Below, piece after piece: positions 1 to 7,582 of a DNA stretch of 40,620 nucleotides. The stretch covers positions 1 through 40,620 of the IMG/VR virus record IMGVR_UViG_3300008113_007076, one strand, 5' to 3'. A program made the position numbers and the translations under genes. The notes beneath the pieces are model-generated. The model worked only from the letters and a program-made list of their open reading frames with translations, made no database searches and was not told the origin of the DNA. Origin of the DNA: a virus. The stretch's first letter is position 1; each line of letters opens with the position of its first letter.

Positions 1-1
1 T

Positions 2-1129
2 GTTGAAGGTGAATCAGGGATTATTAATGTCTCTCCACCATCAGAGCGTCCACATTACGAGCCATCAAAACGTCGCTTAACTTGGCCTAACGGAAATACC
101 GCAACACTTTTTACCGCAGATGAACCAGACTCTCTGCGTGGTCCTCAATTTACTCACGCATGGGGCGATGAGATTGCAGCTTGGCGTCAGACTCCAGATG
201 CTGCAGGTATGACCGCATTTGACAACTTGCGTGTTGGCACTCGTCTTGGTGCAAAACCAAAAATTGTTTGTACAACTACTCCAAAGAGAGTTCCACTTCT
301 TTATAAATTGATTGAAGAATCAACTAATTCAAAGAGCCTTTCAAAAGTTATTGTGACTAGAGGCTCCACAATGGATAACGCTGGAAACTTGTCTGGAACA
401 TACCTAGACACAATCATGGGTGTTTATGAAGGAACATCACTTGCTCGTCAAGAACTTTACGGTGAAATGCTTGATGATGTTGAAGGCACACTGTGGACAA
501 TGGAGATGATTGAAAGTTCTAGACAAGGACTTCTTCCTCCTCAGGCTCCACTTCGTTGTATTGGTGTTGACCCATCTGTTGCAGAAAACCCTCGAGACGA
601 GTGTGGAATTGTTGTTTGCGCATCTACAGCAGACCGTGATTTGTATAAGCGTCACGCATGGGTGCTAGAAGATGCAACAGTTCATGGTTCCCCAGAGGTG
701 TGGGCAAATAAAGTTGTTGAAATGGCTAGACGCTGGGGTGCTCCAGTGGTAGCTGAAGTAAACCAAGGTGGAGCATTAGTTCGTAATGCAATTAATGCAA
801 TTGACCCAAATGTTAAAGTTTTGGAAGTGCACTCAAAACACGGTAAAGCGCTTCGCGCTGAACCTGTCGTTCTTGCTTACGAGCAGAATCGAATTCATCA
901 TATTGGTTATCTTCCAGACTTGGAGTCTCAGATGACAACTTGGGTGCCAGGAGAGTCCAAAAAATCTCCAGACAGGGTGGATGCCTTAGTTCACGCAATG
1001 ACAGCCCTCCTAATCAAACCTCCGCAAGGGTTTGTTGGTGGCACATTGGTAGCCAAATCTTTTTCCTCACGACGCTTGCCTAATTTTAGAGCAGGTGGCG
1101 GAGGTCGAGTTTTTACTCCTAGAAGTTAA
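2..1129 (+). CDS. terL: Terminase large subunit, C-terminal part (5'-truncated by window edge)
   Basis: DNA-packaging motor ATPase/nuclease. The frame is open from base 2, well upstream of the first ATG at 209, so the gene begins outside the window and 209 is not the real start. The upstream part encodes LRGPQFTHAWGDEIAAW, a Walker B-type segment with the catalytic Asp-Glu (about 155-205). CTTTPKRVPL follows (about 268-300), the coupling motif typical of large terminases. The nuclease half shows the three expected acidic sites: IGVDPSV (about 560), VAEVNQGG (about 755) and DRVDALVHAM (about 975). The Walker A region is missing because it lies off the left edge. The C-terminus is basic and glycine-rich. 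The TAA stop overlaps the stop of the convergent primase gene by four bases. The identification is firm. Confidence 0.95.
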   Translation, partial: VEGESGIINVSPPSERPHYEPSKRRLTWPNGNTATLFTADEPDSLRGPQFTHAWGDEIAAWRQTPDAAGMTAFDNLRVGTRLGAKPKIVCTTTPKRVPLLYKLIEESTNSKSLSKVIVTRGSTMDNAGNLSGTYLDTIMGVYEGTSLARQELYGEMLDDVEGTLWTMEMIESSRQGLLPPQAPLRCIGVDPSVAENPRDECGIVVCASTADRDLYKRHAWVLEDATVHGSPEVWANKVVEMARRWGAPVVAEVNQGGALVRNAINAIDPNVKVLEVHSKHGKALRAEPVVLAYEQNRIHHIGYLPDLESQMTTWVPGESKKSPDRVDALVHAMTALLIKPPQGFVGGTLVAKSFSSRRLPNFRAGGGGRVFTPRS

Positions 1130-3747
1130 AACGCTCTATTGAAGTTATTTAAAGTGCTCCAATCAAGCTCAGCACTTTGAACAACTCTTGGAACTAGACT
1201 TCTTCCTCGAATAACAGCTCGAGAACCTGTTCCTTCAATGATTACTCCTCTTTCAGTCATTTTCTTTTGTAGAGAGCCTTGACTTAGAGGACGTTCTCCG
1301 CGCTCTTCACTCCACTGACGATAGACACCGTAGACAATTTTTAGAGCAACGTTTGCTGAAGGATTTTCATTAGTTTCTTCTGACAAGAAGATACCAATGC
1401 GGTCTTCGTTCTTGCGGTACATCTCAGCGGCTTCTGCTACTTGAGTACACCAACCCAATGCATCACGAGATGATGAACCTAGAATTTTTATCGCACCATC
1501 AACAGCCCATGACAAAACTGCTGGAAGTGCTCCTTCTGGGTCGAATATGTATGCCTTCAAATTAGGATCAGGGTTTTCAGGCACTCGTGTCATTGGCATC
1601 GGACGGATACGACGCCACATGGCATCATCCGTGATGATTGGGCGGTGGTTTGTCGTAACCCAGAGCTTGGCTCTAGATTCGAACGTGAATGGCTGTTCTC
1701 CTGGAGAACGAGCAGAGATTACAGATGAACCAGTTAACTTCTTAACTTGGTTTTCTTTAATTCTTTCATTATCTGGCAACTCATCTACCCAAACTAGACG
1801 ACGCCCACGCAACTGAGCCCAGTGATAAGCATCAGTATTACCACTGCTCATATCGTTTGCAGCAAGAATGTGAGAGTCAAGAGGCCACGCATATTGCTCA
1901 GTACCGAGACATTTCACAATTGCTTCAACAAGAGTGTTTTTACCAGAACCTGCTGGTCCATACACAAGAAACATAATGTCGTAGATGTTTGAACCAGTTA
2001 TTGAATACCCAGCAGCTTTTTGAAGCCAGTCTTGATATTCCTTATCGCCACCAGTTGCAAAATCTAAGAACTGCTGCCAACGAACATTTGTGTGTCCTCG
2101 AGTATATGTAACTGGAGCACGTCGAGTGATATGTAAGTCTGGTCTTCCTTTAAGAAGTTCACCAGTTTTTAAATCAATAACTCCGTTGAGAACGCCCAAA
2201 AGATTTTCATCGTTATCCCAACGACTAACAGGGATTTCAATTCTTGGGTCAGACTTTGCAGACTCGATTGCACCTTTCATTCTTGCATTTGAGCGAGATT
2301 GATGTGCCCATTGAATAACTGAAGCTTGTTGAGAATCTGGATACTGAATTACTTCAGCAGAAATAATTGGTGGAACTCTTTTAGCTAGTTCTTGAACTTC
2401 CAACGATTCTTTGTCTGGCTTCCAGTAGCCTTCTTTCCAGACAAACCAACCCAAACCGCTCGTATAACGAATGCCAGCGCCGAATACGTCAACAAGGCGA
2501 CGACCGTTACCTGTGTCAGAAAGCGAACGTTTGCTTTCATTTCCTCCGTCTTCGATTCGTAGAGCATCTGGGTCCTTTGGAACATTGATATTAGTTAGTG
2601 ATGTGGCTTGTTCAATGGAATCTCCATCTTCAATGCCAGCCATAACTGTACTTGAGATTGGACCAGTTCCCATTGGAAAAAATGTAGGTTCTTTTGGAGG
2701 TTGAACAACACCAGTCAGAGGTTGAACAACACCAGTTAGCGGTTGTAGCTCAGTTTGTGGCTGAGAGAGGCGCTCTGCTTGTTGTTTTTGCCATTCAGCT
2801 GTTTCTGGAGAAATGAATCCAATTTTTGGATTTGATGCCACAAAATCAATGGCACGGTGGACGTGGTGCAAAAGCCCATTAGTTCCATCTATGTGAAGAG
2901 GTGGTCTAATTTTTGTAGCATTGAATCGAATCATGTCCGACTCAATCATTCTTCTAGCGTCTTTACTAGTTCCAAATTTATTTGCAAGAGCGCATGTTAG
3001 TTTGTAAACATCTACGGCACGAGCACCTTCATCAATTCCTTTTTCAAGAATCCCAGAGATGTCAACTTTTTCATACTCTAGGTCGTCCCAATCTCCAGAC
3101 TCTAGAGTGAAGCTGGTTCGCTTAGATCTTTTACGTAGAGCAGCAAGTAATTGTTCTGGTGCTTCAGCAATTTCAACTTCCCAAGGTGCTTTTCCAGGAA
3201 CCCACTCATAGTTGACTCCAGAGAAGTGCTTACTTGGTGCAATAAGAACATACCCGTTGTGTTTGATATCAATTCCATTAAGTCCCATTTTGGAAAGATT
3301 TCCAATAAGACCTTCTGAATCATCGCAACGGTAGTAGATGTGACGACCACGAGTAGCAACACCTCGGTCATTTGTGTAAACACCAGTTATGGCTTCTACT
3401 GTTGGTGGCAATGCACCTTCAACTAGTTCTTCAAATTTGATAAAAGAATCAGGACCGCCAGAACGTGGGTCAATATCAATTACAAAAAATCCACTCTTAG
3501 AGCAGTGAACTCCAACGTTGTAGTTTGGGTTTTCAGTCCACCACTGTTCAACCCTAGCTGGGTCATGTGTAGACATAACATTCCACTCATTGAGAGCGGG
3601 ATGTTTTCCTACTTCTTTAGGTTCACCATGGGGCTTATTGCAAGTACAGCGCCCATTAACAATTCCGTGGCAGGGAAGAATGCTCCAGTCGATGCTCGAA
3701 TAAAACCTTGCGCCTTTGACAAGGCGTTCGGAGGACTCGTCGCTCAT
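1126..3747 (-). CDS. Prim-Pol / D5-like primase-helicase
   Basis: Replicative primase fused to a superfamily 3 helicase, 873 aa. The N-terminal bifunctional primase-polymerase domain carries the metal-binding FFVIDIDPRSGG (Asp91, Asp93) and RHIYYRC further on. A Cys/His-rich segment (about residues 26-40) precedes it. A proline/glutamine-rich linker with a perfect heptad duplication (QPLTGVV twice) joins it to a D5_N-like region. The C-terminal P4/D5-type helicase has Walker A GPAGSGKNT (about 597-605), Walker B RLVWVDELPD, and sensor/arginine-finger WVTTNHRP...WRRIRPM. The start is supported by a GGAGG four bases upstream of ATG in the reverse sense. It is the only reverse-strand gene in the left 35 kb and is divergent from the membrane-protein gene at 3914. 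The family assignment is secure; the exact primase chemistry is inferred from the family. Confidence 0.92.
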   Translation of the reverse strand: MSDESSERLVKGARFYSSIDWSILPCHGIVNGRCTCNKPHGEPKEVGKHPALNEWNVMSTHDPARVEQWWTENPNYNVGVHCSKSGFFVIDIDPRSGGPDSFIKFEELVEGALPPTVEAITGVYTNDRGVATRGRHIYYRCDDSEGLIGNLSKMGLNGIDIKHNGYVLIAPSKHFSGVNYEWVPGKAPWEVEIAEAPEQLLAALRKRSKRTSFTLESGDWDDLEYEKVDISGILEKGIDEGARAVDVYKLTCALANKFGTSKDARRMIESDMIRFNATKIRPPLHIDGTNGLLHHVHRAIDFVASNPKIGFISPETAEWQKQQAERLSQPQTELQPLTGVVQPLTGVVQPPKEPTFFPMGTGPISSTVMAGIEDGDSIEQATSLTNINVPKDPDALRIEDGGNESKRSLSDTGNGRRLVDVFGAGIRYTSGLGWFVWKEGYWKPDKESLEVQELAKRVPPIISAEVIQYPDSQQASVIQWAHQSRSNARMKGAIESAKSDPRIEIPVSRWDNDENLLGVLNGVIDLKTGELLKGRPDLHITRRAPVTYTRGHTNVRWQQFLDFATGGDKEYQDWLQKAAGYSITGSNIYDIMFLVYGPAGSGKNTLVEAIVKCLGTEQYAWPLDSHILAANDMSSGNTDAYHWAQLRGRRLVWVDELPDNERIKENQVKKLTGSSVISARSPGEQPFTFESRAKLWVTTNHRPIITDDAMWRRIRPMPMTRVPENPDPNLKAYIFDPEGALPAVLSWAVDGAIKILGSSSRDALGWCTQVAEAAEMYRKNEDRIGIFLSEETNENPSANVALKIVYGVYRQWSEERGERPLSQGSLQKKMTERGVIIEGTGSRAVIRGRSLVPRVVQSAELDWSTLNNFNRAF
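2699..2740 (-). repeat. 21-bp in-frame tandem duplication in primase linker
   Basis: Two adjacent copies of a 21-base unit encode QPLTGVV twice in the linker between the primase and helicase domains. The copies differ at only a few bases, so the duplication looks recent. A change in copy number would lengthen the linker by whole heptads without breaking the frame. Confidence 0.8.
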
Positions 3748-3771
3748 ATAACCTCCGTCGTCATGAATCCA

Positions 3772-3800
3772 AAGTTACTCGACTCTACAATATGAGTCAA
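3772..3800 (-). promoter_or_regulatory. Candidate promoter for the primase gene
   Basis: Read on the reverse strand, TTGACT (3800-3795) is followed after 17 bases by TAACTT (3777-3772). This gives a sigma-70-like -35 with a TAnnnT -10 of the actinobacterial kind. Transcription would start near 3765, about 18 bases before the primase ATG and just ahead of its GGAGG. It is a match by eye only. Confidence 0.4.
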
Positions 3801-3809
3801 GAGTTTTTT
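3777..3809 (+). terminator. Hairpin with T-run, candidate rightward terminator
   Basis: ACTC-GACTC (3777-3785) pairs with GAGTC-AA-GAGT (3794-3804) around an 8-base loop, with two unpaired bases on the right arm. Six T's (3804-3809) end the structure. This has the form of an intrinsic terminator for rightward transcripts, for example read-through from the terminase operon running antisense across the primase. It overlaps the candidate primase promoter, so the symmetry could instead be an operator. Confidence 0.35.
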
Positions 3810-3913
3810 CGGCGTGTAGCAAATATACCCTGTAAGAGGCTAAACAAAAGTAGCCAACTAGCTTTTACTATAAACTATATTGATAGTCCCATAGTCTGGA
3901 AGTCGGTACCTAA

Positions 3914-4312
3914 TTGTTAATCCCTTTAGCCAACTCATGGTGGGAACCAGGTACCCCAAATTTTCTGGATATTGGGGATATCTCAGCAATCTTGGTATTT
4001 CTAATTACCCTTACAGGAGCCTTTTTTGGCGTGACAAAATTTTGGCTAAAGCTACTCCGTCGAATCATTCGTGAAGAGATTGAAGTGGCTACACAGCCAA
4101 TTCATCCAAACGCGAATGGAGGGCTCAGTCTAGCAGATGTGGCTAGAAAAGCCAACAGGCTGGAAGAACAGTTAAGTGAGATGCATAAAGACAATCTTGA
4201 AACTAAGGATTTGTTGATAAAAGTTTTGTCTCAATCTGTGATAATTCCAGATACTCCGCCTATGGTTGAACAACCTGTGAAGCGGAAAAGCCGTAAGTCC
4301 GCTTCTTCCTAG
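3914..4312 (+). CDS. Small membrane-anchored coiled-coil protein (holin-like candidate)
   Basis: 132 aa with an N-out-looking short polar head, one strong membrane helix (about residues 22-44, ILVFLITLTGAFFGVTKFWL), a basic stretch (KLLRRIIREE), a Gly/Asn-containing turn, then a coiled coil (about residues 76-106) and a Lys/Arg-rich tail. The start is TTG directly after an in-frame TAA, with GGAAG about 10 bases upstream; no better start exists in frame. The build resembles the one-helix DUF2746-type membrane proteins often found near lysis or tail genes in actinophages, and a holin or holin-like role is possible. No endolysin is visible nearby, so function stays open. Confidence 0.6.
   Translation: MLIPLANSWWEPGTPNFLDIGDISAILVFLITLTGAFFGVTKFWLKLLRRIIREEIEVATQPIHPNANGGLSLADVARKANRLEEQLSEMHKDNLETKDLLIKVLSQSVIIPDTPPMVEQPVKRKSRKSASS
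4279..4305 (+). terminator. Stem-loop at the 3' end of the membrane-protein gene
   Basis: An 8-bp perfect stem (GAAGCGGA with TCCGCTTC, loop of 11) lies in the last codons of the preceding gene. A run of T's begins about 14 bases further on (from 4319). The distance to the T-run is long for a classical terminator, so the call is weak. Confidence 0.25.
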
Positions 4313-4393
4313 AAACACTTTTTTTCCGCGTTTTCGACACGCCAGAAGTCGCTAATTATTTTATTTTTATATCTTCACTGCTATCCTCATATC

Positions 4394-4424
4394 TAGAGTA
4401 ACTGTAAGGTTTACGGTAACTCTA
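4394..4424 (+). promoter_or_regulatory. Long near-perfect stem-loop upstream of the 4451 operon
   Basis: Arms of 14 bases (4394-4407 and 4411-4424) flank a 3-base loop, with one A-A mismatch and one G-U pair when read as plus-strand RNA. On the minus strand the wobble becomes a mismatch, so the plus-strand transcript forms the more stable structure. It ends 16 bases before the GGAGG that serves the GTG at 4451. There is no T-run after it. It may be a 5'-leader hairpin, an RNA-processing site or a dyad operator. The rest of the 138-base gap from 4313 holds an AT-rich stretch and no gene. Confidence 0.5.
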
Positions 4425-4450
4425 CACATAAGGAAAACTGGAGGATTTCA

Positions 4451-4726
4451 GTGAGTTTAGCTGATAAATTGAACAGTGCCACTCGCAGTCAACCGGGTTT
4501 GCCCTGCGGTGTAGGCAAGCTTTTGACAGAGTTAAAAGGTGAAGATAAAGAAGCCTTAGAGATTATTTTCTCCACTCGTTCCGTGTCTGGAACAGTATCA
4601 AATAGGCAAGTACACAAGATCCTTCTTGAGGAAGGATATGAAATTGCATTTGCCTCAATTTCACTCCATCGACGTAAGCAATGTCGTTGCTATACAAGTC
4701 GAGATAAGGCACATAAGGAGAACTAA
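4451..4726 (+). CDS. Small helix-turn-helix-like DNA-binding protein
   Basis: 91 aa, GTG start with GGAGG six bases upstream. The second half (VSNRQVHKILLEEGYEIAFA, then SISLHRRKQCRC) has the look of a winged or simple helix-turn-helix: a helix, a Gly turn and a second helix with a basic SISLHRR recognition-like segment. The C-terminus is Cys/Lys/Arg-rich. Proteins of this general type in actinophages are annotated as HTH proteins and sometimes as small terminase subunits. Here the gene is separated from the large terminase by the primase, so either is possible. Its TAA overlaps the ATG of the phosphoesterase gene by one base, implying translational coupling. Confidence 0.55.
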   Translation: MSLADKLNSATRSQPGLPCGVGKLLTELKGEDKEALEIIFSTRSVSGTVSNRQVHKILLEEGYEIAFASISLHRRKQCRCYTSRDKAHKEN

Positions 4727-5943
4727 TGTCGTCTTTAACCGAAAGACTCACTGAGCTAATTTCCCCAGGGCCAAGTGGTTCGGATATAAAAGCGACCAAT
4801 ACTCCTGAATCATGGAGACCTCGCCTCGAGATAGACCCAGAAAAAGGCGAAGGTTATTTTATCTCCACTCCTAGACCAGCAGGAAATAGTCCTGATGGCA
4901 TTGAATTATTAAAAGAATTTGATTTAGACCCGAATGATTGGACTATTACGTCCATCAGAAAATCTCGCTGGCAGAATCATAAAGGCGATTGGCTTGAAGC
5001 TTTTCGAGCAAGTCTTGTACCAACCAGCACAAAACAATCTTCTGAACTTGATTTTGATTTAGAAAAATTAATACAAGATGTGTCAAAGTGGAGACCATCA
5101 AAAGTCTCACAAAAAATTACAGGTGATTTAGCTTTTATTTTTGCTCCAAGCGACCAACAAATCGGAAAAAGGCAAGGAGACATAGGAACCGACACAACGG
5201 TATCAAGGTTACTTACTCTTACAGAGATGGGAGTCCAACGACTTCTTGAACTAAGAAAAATTGGAAGACCTATAGGAACAGTAGTTATTCCACTACCAGG
5301 AGACCATGTAGAGGGTAATGTTTCTCAAAATGGAAGAATTCAAGGACAAGCAGCCTCTGATTTAGGAATTACAGAACAAACTAGACTTGCTAGACGAGTT
5401 CTTATGGCTCAAATTAAAGCTTTTGCTCCTCTAGCAGAGCGCATCATAGTTCCAGTGGTTAATGGAAACCATGACGAAGCAGGTCGTCAAGTTATTACAG
5501 ACCCTTCAGATGGTTGGAATGTTGAGATTGCGAGCGCCGTTCAGGACGCTTGCGCTGAGAATGCAAATCTTTCTCATGTTGAGTTTAGATTCCCAGAGAA
5601 GTCGCATCAAACATTGTCAATAAATATCTGCGGAACTATGGTTGGCTTGTTCCACGGACACCAGTCAGGTTCCAATGTTATGAAGTATCTTCAAGAGCAG
5701 TCTGCTGGTCAAACCGCCCTTGGAATGTCTGATATCTGGATTTCTGGACACTTTCACAACTTTAAAACCATGGATATTGGTGAGCGTTTATGGCTCCAGT
5801 GCCCAACAGTCGACCCCGGTAGTGCGTGGTTTAGAGACCGCCACGGGCTAGAATCGCCACCCGGAGTTTTGACTCTTGTTGTAGGGGACGGCTATAACCC
5901 GAGAAGGGATATTAGCGTTCTTTCAGTGCCTAGGTCTGCATAA
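4726..5943 (+). CDS. Calcineurin-like metallophosphoesterase (Mre11-like)
   Basis: 405 aa. The C-terminal two thirds hold the full set of metallophosphoesterase motifs: SDQQIGK (Asp143; the usual DxH is DxQ), LPGDHVEG (Asp193), VNGNHDE (Asn248-His249), FHGH (His310, His312) and SGHFHNF (His342, His344). The roughly 130-residue N-terminal part is not recognised; it contains a segment around residues 66-100 rich in Asp and Trp. Phage proteins of this kind are usually taken to be nucleases or phosphodiesterases in DNA processing. The substrate cannot be read from the sequence. The gene is coupled to the upstream HTH-like gene by a one-base stop/start overlap. Confidence 0.85.
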   Translation: MSSLTERLTELISPGPSGSDIKATNTPESWRPRLEIDPEKGEGYFISTPRPAGNSPDGIELLKEFDLDPNDWTITSIRKSRWQNHKGDWLEAFRASLVPTSTKQSSELDFDLEKLIQDVSKWRPSKVSQKITGDLAFIFAPSDQQIGKRQGDIGTDTTVSRLLTLTEMGVQRLLELRKIGRPIGTVVIPLPGDHVEGNVSQNGRIQGQAASDLGITEQTRLARRVLMAQIKAFAPLAERIIVPVVNGNHDEAGRQVITDPSDGWNVEIASAVQDACAENANLSHVEFRFPEKSHQTLSINICGTMVGLFHGHQSGSNVMKYLQEQSAGQTALGMSDIWISGHFHNFKTMDIGERLWLQCPTVDPGSAWFRDRHGLESPPGVLTLVVGDGYNPRRDISVLSVPRSA

Positions 5944-5951
5944 TTTAAGAC

Positions 5952-5965
5952 ATAGACATGTCTAT
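5952..5965. promoter_or_regulatory. 14-bp perfect palindrome ahead of the fibre locus
   Basis: ATAGACATGTCTAT is a perfect 14-base dyad nine bases after the phosphoesterase stop. It includes the ATG of the small candidate ORF at 5958. A TACAAT hexamer follows at 5973-5978 without a good -35. It could be an operator controlling the large fibre operon, or chance. Confidence 0.3.
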
Positions 5966-6050
5966 AACAGCGTACAATAGAGAACGATTTAGGAATCTGC
6001 TTGCCTGTGCAGATTTCAATCCATGCTATCGAGACCTGGAGCACCACTGA
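5958..6050 (+). CDS. Candidate 30-aa micro-ORF coupled to the first fibre gene
   Basis: An ATG at 5958 opens 30 codons ending in TGA, and that TGA overlaps the ATG of the collagen-fibre gene at 6050 by one base (TGATG). The product would be polar and charged, with two Cys and the segment [16 protein letters not shown]. It fills the whole intergenic gap. No strong ribosome-binding site precedes it, so it may be a leader ORF or chance. It also contains a 7-bp stem-loop (5994-6015). Confidence 0.35.
   Translation: MSITAYNRERFRNLLACADFNPCYRDLEHH
5994..6015 (+). other. Stem-loop within the leader of the fibre gene
   Basis: AATCTGC and GCAGATT form a 7-bp perfect stem around an 8-base loop. The structure lies 23 bases before the GGAG that serves the fibre start at 6050. 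There is no T-run, so it is more likely a leader structure than a terminator. Confidence 0.3.
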
Positions 6051-7582
6051 TGAGTTTTTCTCCTGACGTAAACACAAGAAATGTTGTGGGTCAGTACCTC
6101 AAGAGTTCTGGCTCTCCCGCTTCAGGAACAGTTACTTTTACAGCATCTAGCCGTATTGAAGACGCAAACGATGCAATTATTGTATCTAGCCCAATTACAG
6201 CAACACTTGATAATACAGGCTCTTTCTCGGTTGAACTCCCTTGCACAGATGATTTAGACCTTAGCCCTCGTGGTTGGTATTGGACTGCAAAGGTAAGAGT
6301 TTCAGGAAGACGAGCAACAGAATTTAGATTTTATCTGCCAGAAGGCGATGGCAGTGATGTCGAGGTTACAAAGCTAGATACGGTTGACCGTATTACTACT
6401 TCCCCAGCGGGCATTGACGTCCTTCGTGGACAAGTTGGTCCAGCTGGTCCTCAAGGTCCTACAGGCCCAGCGGGTCCCGCTGGTGGACCTACAGGTGCTG
6501 TAGGTAGTACAGGTCCAACAGGAGCAACAGGTGCAACAGGCTCCGTCGGACCAACAGGTGCAACAGGTGCGACAGGTGCAGCATCAACTGTAGAAGGACC
6601 AACTGGACCTACTGGTGCCACTGGTGCCACTGGTGCTCAAGGTGCAGCAAGCACAGTCACTGGACCTACAGGTGCAACTGGTCCTGCTGGTCAATTCGGT
6701 GGTGTAACAGTTGATTACACATTCTCAACAAATACAACAGATTCAGACCCAGGTTCTGGTCGAGTTAAATTTAACAACGTTGATCTTGCAGCTGCAACAT
6801 ACATGTTCATTGACGATGAGCAAGATGGTGCAATTGATGTCCAAAGTCTTCTAACAACAATGATGGCTTCAACCAGTGAGTTGAAGGGCCACATTCGTAT
6901 CTCTCGTAAGGGAGATTCAAACTACTTTGCAATGCTTGCTGTCGATGGTTATACAGAAGACACAGGTTATTTCAAGGTAAATGTAACTTACCTAAGCGGT
7001 CTTGCAACTGCGTTTGATAATAACGACGATGTAATTATCACCTTCGCTCGTGTTGGTGATGTTGGTGCACAGGGACCTACTGGTGCCACTGGTGCCACTG
7101 GTGCCACAGGTGCAACAGGTCCACAAGGTGCAGCTTCAAATGTTGCTGGTCCTACAGGTGCCACTGGTGAAGTTGGTCCTACTGGTCCAACAGGTGCAAC
7201 GGGTGCTGCAGGTGTAGATGGTGCTACTGGTGCAACAGGTGCACAGGGTCCTACAGGTGTAAAGGGTGACCAAGGAGATGTTGGTCCGACAGGTGCTACA
7301 GGTGCTACAGGCGTAGGTGCTACTGGTGCTACAGGTGCGACAGGTGCGCAAGGACCTACTGGTGCGACAGGTGCTCAGGGTCTTCAAGGTATTCAAGGAG
7401 AGACTGGCCCTGCTGGTCCTACAGGCGCTACAGGCTCGCAAGGTCCTACAGGTGCAACTGGAGCAGCGTCTACAGTAGCTGGTCCAACAGGTCCTACTGG
7501 TGCTACAGGACAATTTGGTGGAGTCACACTTGATTACACATTTAGCAACAACACAGGTGACACAGACCCAGGTAGCAAATAA
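6050..7582 (+). CDS. Collagen-like tail fibre protein, N-terminal part (frame lost at ~7578)
   Basis: The start at 6050 (MSFSPDVN) is preferred over the ATG at 6023 because GGAG sits eight bases upstream. The first about 125 residues form a beta-rich, immunoglobulin-like anchor ([11 protein letters not shown]...SFSVELPC...WYWTAKVRV), a build seen at the base of phage fibres. Collagen triplets follow (Gly-X-Thr, mainly GPT and GAT). Then comes a globular module (about 6694-7065) with [19 protein letters not shown] and [11 protein letters not shown], and more collagen. A second copy of the module starts at about 7510 but is cut off: after DPGSK a TAA appears. The rest of that module continues in the next frame (+1), with about 55 codons missing compared with copies 1 and 3. 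The gene and the following ORF are therefore probably one broken fibre gene. Confidence 0.85.
   Translation: MSFSPDVNTRNVVGQYLKSSGSPASGTVTFTASSRIEDANDAIIVSSPITATLDNTGSFSVELPCTDDLDLSPRGWYWTAKVRVSGRRATEFRFYLPEGDGSDVEVTKLDTVDRITTSPAGIDVLRGQVGPAGPQGPTGPAGPAGGPTGAVGSTGPTGATGATGSVGPTGATGATGAASTVEGPTGPTGATGATGAQGAASTVTGPTGATGPAGQFGGVTVDYTFSTNTTDSDPGSGRVKFNNVDLAAATYMFIDDEQDGAIDVQSLLTTMMASTSELKGHIRISRKGDSNYFAMLAVDGYTEDTGYFKVNVTYLSGLATAFDNNDDVIITFARVGDVGAQGPTGATGATGATGATGPQGAASNVAGPTGATGEVGPTGPTGATGAAGVDGATGATGAQGPTGVKGDQGDVGPTGATGATGVGATGATGATGAQGPTGATGAQGLQGIQGETGPAGPTGATGSQGPTGATGAASTVAGPTGPTGATGQFGGVTLDYTFSNNTGDTDPGSK

Noticed and set aside
6023-6049. ATG at 6023 as start of the first fibre gene
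   Set aside because: The ATG at 6050 has GGAG at good spacing and begins the SFSP anchor; the extra nine residues have no support.
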